Counted from the stretch's first letter, positions 42,167 to 51,846 are shown. The stretch: 62,149 nt of DNA from an uncultured Bacteroidales bacterium (GCA_905234455.1 CAJOIH010000010.1:1-62149), one strand, 5' to 3'. A program made the numbers and translations. Notes: generated by a model from the letters alone, not told the origin.

Positions 42167-43087
42167 TCAATTTTTTCTTCGGAAAGGATTGAACAGCTTG
42201 AAATTCAAGGCGGAGTAATGCACAAGCTCACTGCCAAAACCCTGATAGAAACGGGCTAGGTTGACCTCATCGGAACCTTCAAAGTCCAATACGAGGGGTT
42301 TTCCGGCATATCGACGAATCACCTGGTCCAACAGGAAAGTCATCGCCCCAAGTTCCTTGCCTCGGGCGTCGCAACCCGAGAAGAGAAAGGTAATCCGATG
42401 ATGACTCATCATAAAAAGTGCTCCACAAATAACATCATCATTATCCGTGCTTTTGACTCCATAAATAAAAGCATTACTTGAAGCAATGGCACGTTCTGAA
42501 AGATGGGCTAACCGCTCGTATTCAGCGTCACCCCAATGGGTCACTCGGGCACCTCGATTGGCACGGAACAAATCGATGACGGTCGCCATAGGCACCTGCT
42601 CCACCAAGGTCAATCCATTATTCAATGCTTTCTTTAAGTTACGGCGTGTATTTTCGTGATATTGTGAAAATAACGTATCGTAGTTTTTAGACAAGTCCAA
42701 AAGAAAGTTGAAGTGGAATTCCACGCCTTTCAGAAGGTCATTGAAGCGGTTGCCTTCGTTGAGCCGGATCTGGACCAACAGGTAAAACTTGGGGATGGCC
42801 TCAAGGAACTCCAGAATTCGTTCTTGGGTAAGCGTCTGGGTTGAAAACACACCCAACTGTTGGACAAAAAAAGGCTGGCAAAGGTAATAGATCCCGTATT
42901 TTTCCTTCCAGGTTATCGGCATTACTTCCAGATACTTACCATCACTCACTTCAACCAATGCATCCCATCCTGGATGGACGATGTCGAGATACCATGACCA
43001 GGCATAGACATTCCCGTTGGGAGCCTGTGCAATGCACTCGTCCCAAAGGGTTAGATCGATCGCATCATGGTTCAAATAGGAAATCAT
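42167..43087 (-). CDS. GNAT/FemAB-like acyltransferase family protein
   Basis: A 306-residue cytoplasmic protein with a FemAB/GNAT double-domain pattern: an N-terminal half beginning WDECIAQAPNGNVYAWSWYLD and a C-terminal acetyltransferase-like half with NTRRNLKKALNNGLTLVEQ (about 145-163) and the late strand-turn LVLDFEGSDEVNLARFYQGFG (about 264-284). Such proteins transfer aminoacyl or acyl groups to peptidoglycan or surface sugars, but the substrate here is unknown. It overlaps the polysaccharide-deacetylase-like gene by 4 bp, suggesting a joint role in surface glycan modification. Confidence 0.78.
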   Translation of the reverse strand: MISYLNHDAIDLTLWDECIAQAPNGNVYAWSWYLDIVHPGWDALVEVSDGKYLEVMPITWKEKYGIYYLCQPFFVQQLGVFSTQTLTQERILEFLEAIPKFYLLVQIRLNEGNRFNDLLKGVEFHFNFLLDLSKNYDTLFSQYHENTRRNLKKALNNGLTLVEQVPMATVIDLFRANRGARVTHWGDAEYERLAHLSERAIASSNAFIYGVKSTDNDDVICGALFMMSHHRITFLFSGCDARGKELGAMTFLLDQVIRRYAGKPLVLDFEGSDEVNLARFYQGFGSELVHYSALNFKLFNPFRRKN

Positions 43088-44376
43088 CGGCAGTTCTCCA
43101 AGATTTGTCGGTACATTTCGGGCCAGCCCAACCAGCGTTTCTCGCCTCCGAGGGTCTCGTTATGGGTGAGGTAAACGAAGGTTCCGTTGACTTTCCTTAC
43201 TTCATTAACTACTTTAAGTATTGTATTATAAGATTCAGACACTCCTAATTTTAGATAATCCTTTAAAGTACCATCCATCACGGCAAAGGGATGAATCTTG
43301 AGCGGCGTGGTGGTATCGGTCTCCAGGTCGTAGAAGAGGAAGGTGGTGGCGGTGCCGGCACGGAACCCGACTTGGGAGGCATAGCCCATGGTGTAGTCGT
43401 CGCGGATGTCGAGTTCGATGAGTCGCTGGTAGCTCCTGGGCAGCGTCATCCGCAGGAAGTGCTGGCGGCTCTTGGTGACCTCACGGTTGAGCACCGACGA
43501 CAGCCGGTTCACCTCGGTCTGGAGGCGCACCGGGTCGAGATACGACGAGAACGAGGGGTGGATGCCCACATCGGCATAGTCACCGATGCGTTTGATGAGC
43601 TCCTTGAAGGCCTCCTTGCGGATGGAGATGCTCTTGTCATTGTTGTCGTAATCGCCGCAATGGATGAAATAGATGGGCTTCAGGTGGAACTCCTCCTGGA
43701 GCTGGAACTGGAAGTCGAAACTGTCGAAAGGATCGCGTTCATGTTTGAAAATCACACGGTTACGATGACGTATCTCATCCCAATTGCCTTCAAGCAGATC
43801 CCTCAGGTAGGCGCCCGTAGTGCGGTAGATGCCCTTGTGGAGGTAGGCCCAGGCCGCGTCGACGTCGTAGGTGGGCTGGAAGCTGTACGAACGGGGTTTC
43901 ATCACGTCTTCGAGATGGAGCCGTCGGGCGAACTCGAGCGCCCAGAGGTCGACGACAGGTTTATCGAGCACCCCCATCTGGTAGAGGCAAGACGACTCAG
44001 GGGTGAAACGCCCGTACTGGTCGCGCACCTGGGGCAGGTATTCCTCGTATCGCGTGACCAGGTAAAACGAGGCTGCGAACACGTCGAACGGCATGATGGA
44101 ACGCTGGCTGTAGACGGGGAAGATGCCCTTGACCTCCATGAAGTCGAACGGCTTGAGTTCCTGCTCGTAGATGTCGCGCTCGAAGAGCAGGCCCGCCGAC
44201 TTCTGGAAAGGCTCGTCCCACAATGGGTTGGGACCGTAGCTCATCTTACGCCCCTCGAAGTCACGGAACCGGTTGGCGTCGGTGGTCAACTTGAACTCGA
44301 CCCCCAGCAGCGTCCCGAACACAAAATCGAGCGCATACTGCAGGCGGTTGGTGATTTTCGGTACGAGTATTAACAT
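43084..44376 (-). CDS. Polysaccharide deacetylase-like protein
   Basis: A 430-residue protein of the Bacteroidota polysaccharide deacetylase-like group: an N-terminal region of about 130 residues (YALDFVFGTLLGVEFKLT) and a NodB-like part beginning SFQPTYDVDAAWAYLHKG (about 171-188), with DVGIHPSFSSY (about 287-297) supplying the metal His-x-x-Ser motif. No signal peptide is evident. ATG 44376 is chosen over a TTG two codons earlier. A TAAGTTTG box lies at 44396-44403. It and the FemAB-like gene form a two-gene unit; the substrate is unknown. Confidence 0.8.
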   Translation of the reverse strand: MLILVPKITNRLQYALDFVFGTLLGVEFKLTTDANRFRDFEGRKMSYGPNPLWDEPFQKSAGLLFERDIYEQELKPFDFMEVKGIFPVYSQRSIMPFDVFAASFYLVTRYEEYLPQVRDQYGRFTPESSCLYQMGVLDKPVVDLWALEFARRLHLEDVMKPRSYSFQPTYDVDAAWAYLHKGIYRTTGAYLRDLLEGNWDEIRHRNRVIFKHERDPFDSFDFQFQLQEEFHLKPIYFIHCGDYDNNDKSISIRKEAFKELIKRIGDYADVGIHPSFSSYLDPVRLQTEVNRLSSVLNREVTKSRQHFLRMTLPRSYQRLIELDIRDDYTMGYASQVGFRAGTATTFLFYDLETDTTTPLKIHPFAVMDGTLKDYLKLGVSESYNTILKVVNEVRKVNGTFVYLTHNETLGGEKRWLGWPEMYRQILENCR

Positions 44377-44395
44377 GCCCAAGTGAAATAATGAG

Positions 44396-44403
44396 CAAAC
44401 TTA
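44396..44403 (-). promoter_or_regulatory. -7 box of the deacetylase/FemAB-like unit
   Basis: TAAGTTTG on the minus strand, 19 bp ahead of the ATG at 44376; fits TAnnTTTG. Confidence 0.5.
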
Positions 44404-44447
44404 CGCAAAAAAAACGGACAAATCCAAGGGAAGAGCCAAAAAAACGC

Positions 44448-44455
44448 TATCTTTG
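44448..44455 (+). promoter_or_regulatory. -7 box of the dnaX operon
   Basis: TATCTTTG, 20 bp ahead of the dnaX ATG. Confidence 0.6.
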
Positions 44456-44475
44456 TAGTTTGAATCTCTAAGACC

Positions 44476-46263
44476 ATGGACAATTTCATCGTATCAGCAC
44501 GAAAATACCGCCCTGCGACCTTCGACACGGTCGTGGGACAGCAATCCATCACCACCACGCTGAAGAACGCCATCCGCAACCACTCATTGGCACAGGCCTA
44601 CCTGTTTTGCGGTCCCCGCGGCGTGGGCAAGACCACTTGCGCCCGCATCATGGCCAAGACCATCAACTGCCTCCACCCTACCGAAAACATGGAAGCCTGC
44701 GACGAATGCGAGTCGTGCCGCGCCTTCAACAACAACGCGTCGTTCAACATCTATGAGCTCGACGCGGCGTCGAACAACTCGGTCGACGACATCCGCAACC
44801 TGGTGGAGCAAGTGCGCATTCCCCCGCAAATTGGACAATATAAGGTGTACATCATCGACGAGGTCCACATGCTCAGCAAGGACGCCTTCAACGCCTTCCT
44901 AAAGACTTTGGAGGAACCCCCGGCGTATGCCAAGTTCATCCTGGCCACCACCGAAAAGCACAAGATCATCCCCACCATCCTTTCGAGATGCCAAATATTT
45001 GATTTCAAGCGCATTACGATTGAAGATATCGAGAAGCACCTGGCTTACGTGGCATCCAGCGAAGGCGTCGACGCCGAGCCGGAGGCCTTGAACATCATCG
45101 CCCAGAAAGCCGACGGCGCCTTGCGCGATGCCCTGTCGATCTTCGACCAGATGGTGAGCTTCTCGGGAAAACACATCACCTACAAATCGGTCATCGAGAA
45201 CCTCAACGTGCTCGACTACGACTATTACTTCAGGATTGTGGACGACCTGTTGCAAGGCAACACGAGCGACATCCTGCTGTTGGTGAACGACGTCATCAAC
45301 AAGGGTTTCGAGCCCCAGCACTTCGTCACCGGCATGGGCAACCACCTTAGGAGCCTGCTGGTGAGCCGCGACGATGCCACGGTGCAGCTCCTCGAAGTGA
45401 GCGAACAGCTCCGCCAACGTTATGTGGAGCAAGCCCGTCGGTGTCCCCTGCCCTTCCTGGTCAAAGCACTAGATATCAACGACAAATGCGACATCGACTA
45501 CCGGTCGGCGAGCAACAAGCGGCTGCACCTGGAGGTGAATCTGCTGAAGATGATGGCTGGTGGGACACAACAAGCCGTTCCTCCGCAAAACCCTCAGTTG
45601 GGCGGAGCTAATCCGCCACAACCACAACCTGAGCCAAAGCCGCAAACCCAGCCGCAAACCCAACCTCAAACCCAACCCCAGGCTCAACCGCAAGCTCAAA
45701 CTCAGCCTCAATCTCAGGCTCAACCGCAAGCTCAAACTCAGCCTCAATCTCAGGCTCAACCTCAGACCCAACCCAAGCCTGAGCCCAAACCGGCCGTGGT
45801 GAGCCCCACTCCCCGTCCGCGTGGGACGGCCAGCACCATCTCCATCACCAAAAGCATGGAGCAAGCGGCCAAAAAAGAAGAGGTGGAACCCACCTGGGAC
45901 TCCCCTTTCACCCAGGAACAGCTGGAGGCCTCGTGGAACGAGTTCGTCAACAAATACAAGAAGATCTCCCCTAATTTCGCCGCAGGCCTGGGCAAATACA
46001 AGCCTGAGCTGAAGCCCGGTTTCGAGATTCACTTCAACGTGGACAACATGCTCTTCGAGAACGACATCGAAGGGATGACCGCGCTGAAAAGCCACCTGAA
46101 AAACACACTCCACAACAACCAATACAAGCTCTGTCCCGAACTGATGGAACGTCCCGCCGAGATCGAAGCCTATACCGACAAGGAGAAATTCGAGAAGCTG
46201 GCGGAAGCCCATCCGGAACTACGCAAACTACAAATGGAACTCAAACTAGAGGGAGACCTATAA
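44476..46263 (+). CDS. dnaX: DNA polymerase III subunit gamma/tau
   Basis: A 595-residue clamp-loader ATPase. AAA+ domain 1-240 with Walker A GPRGVGKTT (about 45-53), a four-Cys zinc site (NCLHP...ACDECESC about 63-83), Walker B/DEVH and sensor STILSRCQ; domain III to about residue 370. A low-complexity Pro/Gln linker (about 376-438) made of PQ-T/A/S-Q repeats precedes a C-terminal domain (about 470-595). The gene produces a tau-like full-length protein; the A6G run at 45871 is not in the frame needed for -1 slippage. First gene of dnaX-M13-acyltransferase. Confidence 0.95.
   Translation: MDNFIVSARKYRPATFDTVVGQQSITTTLKNAIRNHSLAQAYLFCGPRGVGKTTCARIMAKTINCLHPTENMEACDECESCRAFNNNASFNIYELDAASNNSVDDIRNLVEQVRIPPQIGQYKVYIIDEVHMLSKDAFNAFLKTLEEPPAYAKFILATTEKHKIIPTILSRCQIFDFKRITIEDIEKHLAYVASSEGVDAEPEALNIIAQKADGALRDALSIFDQMVSFSGKHITYKSVIENLNVLDYDYYFRIVDDLLQGNTSDILLLVNDVINKGFEPQHFVTGMGNHLRSLLVSRDDATVQLLEVSEQLRQRYVEQARRCPLPFLVKALDINDKCDIDYRSASNKRLHLEVNLLKMMAGGTQQAVPPQNPQLGGANPPQPQPEPKPQTQPQTQPQTQPQAQPQAQTQPQSQAQPQAQTQPQSQAQPQTQPKPEPKPAVVSPTPRPRGTASTISITKSMEQAAKKEEVEPTWDSPFTQEQLEASWNEFVNKYKKISPNFAAGLGKYKPELKPGFEIHFNVDNMLFENDIEGMTALKSHLKNTLHNNQYKLCPELMERPAEIEAYTDKEKFEKLAEAHPELRKLQMELKLEGDL
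45610..45790 (+). repeat. Pro/Gln-coding tandem repeat in dnaX linker
   Basis: Imperfect 6- and 12-base units (CAA/CCT CAG/CTC AAG combinations) encode a run of PQTQ, PQAQ and PQSQ. A 42-base block beginning CAACCGCAAGCTCAAACTCA is repeated nearly exactly at about 45685 and 45721. The length is likely to vary between strains. Confidence 0.85.
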
Positions 46264-46264
46264 C

Positions 46265-48295
46265 ATGAAAAAAACATTAATCGCTATGATGGTAGCAGGA
46301 ACAATGATGGCTGGAACCGCTCTGGGACAAGAGAAAGGCACACCGGCTATTGATTTGAAAAACATGGATTTGAGCATTAACCCGGCAGAGGATTTCTTCC
46401 GGTATTGCAACAACAACTGGTTGAAAAACAACCCGATCCCTGAGGAATACACCACCTTCGGTGCCTTCACCGAGATCGACCAGCACAACGAACTGCTCAT
46501 CCAGGACATCATCAAGGAGGTGTCGGCCGACGCCAACGCCGCCGAAGGCAGCGTGGCCCAGAAGATCCGCGACTTCTACAACGCCGGCATGGACACGGTG
46601 GCCATCAACGAGCGGGGCTACAGCGAGCTCCTGCCCTATTTCCAGATGGTGGACGGCTTGACCGACAAGGCCGAACTCGCAGTCTTGTTGGGCAAACTCC
46701 ACTACGAGGGCTTCGGCGGCTTCTTCCACGCCGGTCCTTCCACCGACCCGAAAAACGCCGACATGGTCATCATGCACCTCTATCAAGGCGGACTCAGCCT
46801 GCCAGATCGTGACGACTACCTCACCGAGGAGTCGCAGGAGATGCGCGACAAATACGTCGAGCATGTGTCGAACATGTTCCAGCTGGTTGGCATTGACGCC
46901 GAAAGCGCCGATGCCAAAGCCCAAGCCATCCTCGCCTTGGAGACCGAGTTGGCCAAGAACTCACTGAGCCGTGTGGAACGCCGCGATCCCGACCGCACCT
47001 ACAACATGCGCTCCGTGGGCGAGTTGCAGGCGTCCACCCCCAACTTCAAATGGAGAGACTACTTCATCAACGCCGGCGTCAAGCCCGACCAATTCTTCGG
47101 CGACCTCAACGTGGGCATGCCCGACTTCATCAGCGCCCTCAACGGCATCCTCCTCAACACCGAGCTCAACACCCTCAAGGACTACCTGAAGTGGAAGATC
47201 ATCCACGGCAGCGCCTCGATGCTCAGCAGCGCGTTCGACGAGGAGAACTTCCGCTTCTACAGCAACTACCTATACGGCCAAGAGGTACAACAGCCCCGCT
47301 GGCGCCGCATCCTCAACGCCACCGACGGCTGCCTCGGCGAGGCCATCGGACAGCTCTATGTGGAGAAGCACTTCCCCGCCGCTGCCAAAGAGCGTATGGA
47401 AGCCCTCGTCGCCAACCTCAAGGTCGCCCTCGGTGAACGCATCAAAGCCCTCGACTGGATGAGCGAAGCCACCAAGGCAAAGGCCCTCAACAAGCTCAGC
47501 TGCATCAACGTGAAGGTGGGCTATCCCAACAAATGGAAAGACTACACCGACTACCAAGTCACCCCGGAGTCCTACTTCCAGAATGTCCATAGCGCCATCC
47601 GCTTCGAGACCGACTTCGAGATGGCCAAGCTCGGCAATCCCGTCGACAAGGAGGAATGGTTCATGACGCCCCAGACCGTCAACGCCTACTACAGCCCCGA
47701 GATGAACGAGATCGTGTTCCCCGCGGGCATCCTCCAACCCCCGTTCTTCAACCAGAACGCCGACGACGCCGTCAACTACGGTGGCATCGGCGTGGTGATC
47801 GGCCACGAGATGACCCATGGCTTCGACGACCAAGGCTGCAAATACGACGAGAAGGGCAACCTCAACAACTGGTGGACCGAGAAAGACGCCACCCTCTTCA
47901 AGGAACGCACCCAACAGTTGGTGAAGCTCTTCAACCAATTCGAGCTCCGTGGCCACCATATCAACGGCGAACTCACCCTGGGCGAGAACATCGCCGACCT
48001 CGGCGGACTCAACATCGCCTGGGACGCCTACCAGATGACCGACGAAGCCAAAGCCAACCAAAAGATCGACGGCTTCACCCCTGCCCAACGCTTCTTCATC
48101 AGCTACGGCACCATCTGGCGCAACAACATCCGCGACAAAGCCCTCGAGCGCCGCATCAAGGAAGACGTGCACTCGCCGGCGGAAGCCCGCGTCAACCGCA
48201 CTCTCGGCTCGATGCCGCATTTCTACGAAGCGTTTGATATCAAGCCGGAAAACAAGATGTATATCGCTCCCGAAGAACGCGCGGCCATCTGGTAA
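46265..48295 (+). CDS. M13 family zinc metallopeptidase (PepO/neprilysin-like)
   Basis: A 676-residue exported endopeptidase. Signal peptide about 1-21; neprilysin N-terminal helical domain with DFFRYCNNNWLKNNPIP (about 44-60); catalytic HEMTH (514-518) in VVIGHEMTHGFDDQG, the third ligand Glu574 in GENIADLGGL and the NAYYSPEMNEIVFPAGILQ substrate strand before it. Length and order match bacterial PepO. It would degrade oligopeptides in the periplasm or outside, which fits downstream use of peptides released by the T9SS proteases in this region. It begins 1 bp after dnaX. Confidence 0.95.
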   Translation: MKKTLIAMMVAGTMMAGTALGQEKGTPAIDLKNMDLSINPAEDFFRYCNNNWLKNNPIPEEYTTFGAFTEIDQHNELLIQDIIKEVSADANAAEGSVAQKIRDFYNAGMDTVAINERGYSELLPYFQMVDGLTDKAELAVLLGKLHYEGFGGFFHAGPSTDPKNADMVIMHLYQGGLSLPDRDDYLTEESQEMRDKYVEHVSNMFQLVGIDAESADAKAQAILALETELAKNSLSRVERRDPDRTYNMRSVGELQASTPNFKWRDYFINAGVKPDQFFGDLNVGMPDFISALNGILLNTELNTLKDYLKWKIIHGSASMLSSAFDEENFRFYSNYLYGQEVQQPRWRRILNATDGCLGEAIGQLYVEKHFPAAAKERMEALVANLKVALGERIKALDWMSEATKAKALNKLSCINVKVGYPNKWKDYTDYQVTPESYFQNVHSAIRFETDFEMAKLGNPVDKEEWFMTPQTVNAYYSPEMNEIVFPAGILQPPFFNQNADDAVNYGGIGVVIGHEMTHGFDDQGCKYDEKGNLNNWWTEKDATLFKERTQQLVKLFNQFELRGHHINGELTLGENIADLGGLNIAWDAYQMTDEAKANQKIDGFTPAQRFFISYGTIWRNNIRDKALERRIKEDVHSPAEARVNRTLGSMPHFYEAFDIKPENKMYIAPEERAAIW

Positions 48296-48867
48296 TGGGC
48301 TTCAAGCGATTCATAGGGAAAATCGGACTCAAGGTCGGCGGGTGGCGTGACGTGTACAACGTCCCCGCCGACCTGGGCAACGCCGTGTGCATCGTGGCAC
48401 CCCACACCGCCATCGCCGACTTTTTCGTGGGCCTCGCCTTCTATTGGTACCACGGTCTCAAGTTCAAGGTAATGATGAAACAGGAGTTCTTCAAGCCCGT
48501 CATCGGCTGGATCCTGAAAAAGATGGGTGGCATCCCCGTCAACCGCGGACACCGCAACCACATGGTGGAACAGATGACCGAGATGTTCAGCCAAAACAAG
48601 GACACCCACCTCATCATCTGCCCCGAAGGCACTCGAAAAAAGGTAAACAAATGGAAAAGAGGGTTTTACCTCATCGCCGAAGGCGCCCAAGTGCCCATCT
48701 TGCTGGGATTTATCGACTTCAAGAAACGCTATTGCGGCGTGGAGCGGGTGTTCTATCCCACCGGCGACTATGAGAAAGACCTCGCCGAGATTTGGGACTA
48801 TTACCGCAGCATCAAAGTGATGGGCAAACACCCTGAACAGTTCAATCTGTACGAAGACTATAAATAG
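48295..48867 (+). CDS. 1-acylglycerol-3-phosphate acyltransferase-like (PlsC family) protein
   Basis: A 190-residue member of the lysophospholipid acyltransferase superfamily. The H-x4-D motif is present as APHTAIADF (about 38-46), followed by GGIPVNR (about 79-85), and the P-E-G-T-R box in ICPEGTRKKV (about 106-115). At 190 residues it is shorter than PlsC (about 240) and lacks a clear N-terminal membrane helix. It could acylate phospholipid or an ornithine-type lipid; the acceptor is unknown. Starts on the last base of the M13 gene stop; its 3' end overlaps the GH3 gene end by 26 bp. Confidence 0.87.
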   Translation: MGFKRFIGKIGLKVGGWRDVYNVPADLGNAVCIVAPHTAIADFFVGLAFYWYHGLKFKVMMKQEFFKPVIGWILKKMGGIPVNRGHRNHMVEQMTEMFSQNKDTHLIICPEGTRKKVNKWKRGFYLIAEGAQVPILLGFIDFKKRYCGVERVFYPTGDYEKDLAEIWDYYRSIKVMGKHPEQFNLYEDYK

Positions 48868-50950
48868 CCGAAAGGTCGGTCACCGGGAAGACCACCCTTT
48901 GCGACTCACCCGCCTGAAGATGGATCCTCTGGAACCCCACCAGACGCTTCGACCAAAGCGTCAATGCTTGGGTCTTGGCTGAGGCATACAACTGCACCAC
49001 CTCGTCCCCATCGCGGTCGCCCACATTGGTCACTACGACAACCACCTCGTCGTCCCCGACCTCCAAAGGGCTGTAATCGAACTGGGTGTAACTCAGGCCG
49101 AAGCCAAAGGGATAGAGCGGCTTGGCGGATTCCTCCACGTAGTCGCCCGTGGCAGGCATGGAGTAATACACTGGGATCTGCCCCACCGAACGCGGGATCG
49201 AGATGGGCAGCTTGCCAGAAGGGTTGTAGTCGCCCCACAGGATATCGGCCAAGGCTGCCCCCCCTTCCATACCGGGGTACCATAGCAGCAGCAAGGCGTT
49301 GCTCTGCTCGCTGGACTGGGTCATCTCCATGGGCCGGCCGCAGATATACACCGTCACCACAGGCTTCCCAAAGGCATAGACTTGCTGCATCATGGCTTCC
49401 TGATCCCCCAGCAGACGTAGGGTAGAGCGGTCGTAACCTTCGCCGCAGTCCATCTCCGATGCGTGTTCCTCGACGATGGCGGCGCCGGTGTCCTGATAGT
49501 TGGTCTTGAAGTCGCGGGCCGACGAGCCACCCACCACCAGCACCACGGCATCGGCGGCACGAAGGTCATCGGTGACCACTGCCCTGCCCTTCCCACGAAT
49601 GCCTTCGAGCATGGTAACCACTCGATCTGGGTCTTGAGGTGCTGTATAGTCACCCAACTGGGCATACATATGGTCTGCATTGGGCCCAAGAACGGCCACT
49701 TTTTTTATAGATTCATCAAAAGGAAGGATGCCGTCGTTTTTCAGCAGCACGGCCGATTCCAGTGCCACCTGCTTTGCCAAGGCGACATGCTCCGGGGTGC
49801 CTACACCTTGTTCGGCCAAGGCCTCGTCGACATAAGGGTTGTCGAACAATCCCAAGTCGTATTTCAGCTGCAACACATGACGGACGGCACGGTCGATGTC
49901 GGCTTCGGTGACCAAGCCCCGTTGCAACGCCTCTTTGAGGAAACCCCCGTAGTTATAGCCACCCAGGTCGATATCCACCCCAGCTTGGAGCGCCATGGCG
50001 GCCGCTTCGGCAGGGTCGGCGGCCACGTGGTGGGTGGCGTAAAGGGCATTGATGGCATTCAGGTCGGCGAAGACGACACCCTTGAAGCCCCACGACTGTC
50101 GCAGCACCTCTTCGAGGAGCCATCGATTGGCGGTACAGGGCACCCCGTCGATACTGTTATAGGCTGTCATCACCGATCCGGCTTGGCCTTCTTTGACGGC
50201 CTTTTCGAAAGCGGGCAGGTAGTCCTGTTTCAGTCGGTTGGGGCCCACATCGGCGTTGGCGGCGTTATGTCCTCCTTGGGGAACGCCGTAGGCGGCCAGA
50301 TGTTTCAGCGTGGCCACCACATGCTTTTGCATGCCTTTCACCACCGCAGTGCCCAGCACCCCGCTCAGATAGGGGTCTTCGCCCATAGTCTCCTCCACCC
50401 TCGACCAGCGCGGGTCGCGGGCGATGTCGAGCACGGGACCATAACCGACATGGGCGCCTTGCAGGCGGATCTCGAGGCCCATCACCTCACCCATCCGTTC
50501 CAGCAGTTCGGGGTCCCAAGTGCTGGCCTGGGCGATGCCCGTCGGAAACACCGTAGTGCCCACCGCCATGTGGCCATGGGGCGTTTCCTCACAAAACAGC
50601 AAGGGGATGCCAAGGCGGGTGTTTTCAACGGCATAACGCTGCATCTTATTGAGCATCCGAGCCGATTCGCCAGGATCAAGTCCCGTCTCCACGGTCTTCT
50701 GCGACCAAGGGTCGGCACGTAGTACTGCCCAGCACGAGCCCAACGGCATCGTGTCCATCCTCCCGATGAAATCGTTCGCCAACCAAAGGGAATCGCCCTC
50801 TTTACCGTAGAGCGTAAAGCCAATGGGACAGGTCAGCTGGCCGCATTTCTCCTCGATAGTCATCTGAGAGAGCAGCCGGTCGATTGGATCAGTTGGGTTG
50901 CAGGCCGCAAGGACCGTCAACAGCAATAGGACAAGCCCAAAACGTCTCAT
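48842..50950 (-). CDS. GH3 family beta-glycosidase (lipoprotein)
   Basis: A 702-residue glycoside hydrolase family 3 enzyme (beta-glucosidase/xylosidase type). Lipoprotein signal with Cys at residue 17 (VLAAC). N-terminal (beta/alpha)8 domain with GPVLDIARDPRWSRVEETMGED (about 170-190) and catalytic nucleophile Asp296 in GVVFADLNA; the (alpha/beta)6 second domain holds VVGGSSARD and the acid/base region; a C-terminal Fn3-like domain with GFGLSYTQFDYSP ends the protein. ATG 50950 is chosen as the lipoprotein start. It overlaps ddh by 4 bp, an unusual sugar/cell-wall pairing. Confidence 0.93.
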   Translation of the reverse strand: MRRFGLVLLLLTVLAACNPTDPIDRLLSQMTIEEKCGQLTCPIGFTLYGKEGDSLWLANDFIGRMDTMPLGSCWAVLRADPWSQKTVETGLDPGESARMLNKMQRYAVENTRLGIPLLFCEETPHGHMAVGTTVFPTGIAQASTWDPELLERMGEVMGLEIRLQGAHVGYGPVLDIARDPRWSRVEETMGEDPYLSGVLGTAVVKGMQKHVVATLKHLAAYGVPQGGHNAANADVGPNRLKQDYLPAFEKAVKEGQAGSVMTAYNSIDGVPCTANRWLLEEVLRQSWGFKGVVFADLNAINALYATHHVAADPAEAAAMALQAGVDIDLGGYNYGGFLKEALQRGLVTEADIDRAVRHVLQLKYDLGLFDNPYVDEALAEQGVGTPEHVALAKQVALESAVLLKNDGILPFDESIKKVAVLGPNADHMYAQLGDYTAPQDPDRVVTMLEGIRGKGRAVVTDDLRAADAVVLVVGGSSARDFKTNYQDTGAAIVEEHASEMDCGEGYDRSTLRLLGDQEAMMQQVYAFGKPVVTVYICGRPMEMTQSSEQSNALLLLWYPGMEGGAALADILWGDYNPSGKLPISIPRSVGQIPVYYSMPATGDYVEESAKPLYPFGFGLSYTQFDYSPLEVGDDEVVVVVTNVGDRDGDEVVQLYASAKTQALTLWSKRLVGFQRIHLQAGESQRVVFPVTDLSAIYSLRTD

Positions 50951-51846
50951 ACCAGTTTCCCTATCCAATCTTCCCTTTGGCCCGGCAACATGTCGATCAC
51001 CGGAATCTCCACCATCGTATAGCATCCAGGCTGCAGACGCATGGAGGCCCGAGCCACGTTGACGAGCACCTGTCCTGTAAGTGCAGGATTATTAATACTC
51101 ATATTGAACTCCATACGTTGATTCTGTGTCTTTCCAGAAACACCTTTGCGCACCAGGTTCACCCCATGGCCCATGTCGCGCACCGCATCGACGCTATCGA
51201 CGGCAAACACATGGGTTTCGTCGCTGGCGAAGTACGGGTCGGCCTTGATGTCGGCCGTCACCTGCTCCAAGGTGTAGCCTTCCTCGAGTTCCACATACAC
51301 CATGCGGCGATGGATGCCTTCACCCAGCGGGATGGTCACCGAAAGGGCGTTCTTCACCCCTTTCTTGGAACGCACGCACACGCTGTGGCCCATCGACATG
51401 CCGGGACCGAAGTTGGTGTACGACAAGCCTTTCGGAGCCAGGCTCTGCATCAGGGTCCTCACAATGGAATCGGAACCCGGGTCCCAGCCGGCGGCAATCA
51501 CGCTGACCGTGTTCGTCGCCCGGTTGATCGGCATGAGCTCGCGACGGTAGTCCATGATGGAGGTATGGATGTCGAACGAATCGACCGTGTTGATGCCCAA
51601 GGGCAGTATTTGCTTGGCGTAGTCGGGACAGGAGCGTGTAGGACAAGCCAAGATGGCCACATCGACTTTGCCCAGGTCGCGGATATCACTGACCACCAGA
51701 TAGTTGCTCAGTTCCAGCGGACTATTCTGGCGACCGTTGCGGCGCACGATGCCCGCCACTTCGAAGTCAGACGAGGCTTCCAAGGCCTCCAAGGCAAAAC
51801 GCCCTACATTGCCGTAACCTACTACGGCGGCTTTGATCTTTTCCAT
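50947..51846 (-). CDS. ddh: meso-diaminopimelate D-dehydrogenase
   Basis: A 299-residue NADPH enzyme making meso-diaminopimelate directly from tetrahydrodipicolinate, the one-step branch of lysine and peptidoglycan synthesis. Rossmann motif VVGYGNVGRFALEAL (about 8-22); substrate/cofactor regions CPTRSCPDYA and the W-D-P-G-S-D segment AAGWDPGSDSIVR (about 115-127); GPGMSMGHS follows. Length and motifs agree with the Corynebacterium/Porphyromonas-type enzyme (about 300-320). A TAATTTTG box lies at 51866-51873. Confidence 0.93.
   Translation of the reverse strand: MEKIKAAVVGYGNVGRFALEALEASSDFEVAGIVRRNGRQNSPLELSNYLVVSDIRDLGKVDVAILACPTRSCPDYAKQILPLGINTVDSFDIHTSIMDYRRELMPINRATNTVSVIAAGWDPGSDSIVRTLMQSLAPKGLSYTNFGPGMSMGHSVCVRSKKGVKNALSVTIPLGEGIHRRMVYVELEEGYTLEQVTADIKADPYFASDETHVFAVDSVDAVRDMGHGVNLVRKGVSGKTQNQRMEFNMSINNPALTGQVLVNVARASMRLQPGCYTMVEIPVIDMLPGQREDWIGKLV

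Noticed and set aside
45610..45790. CRISPR-like array
   Set aside because: The repeats are short, in frame and code for Pro/Gln; there are no spacers of constant length and no cas genes.
45866..45880. A6G run in dnaX as a programmed frameshift site for a gamma subunit
   Set aside because: The codons are GCC AAA AAA GAA, so the heptamer is not in the A-AAA-AAG register needed for -1 slippage.
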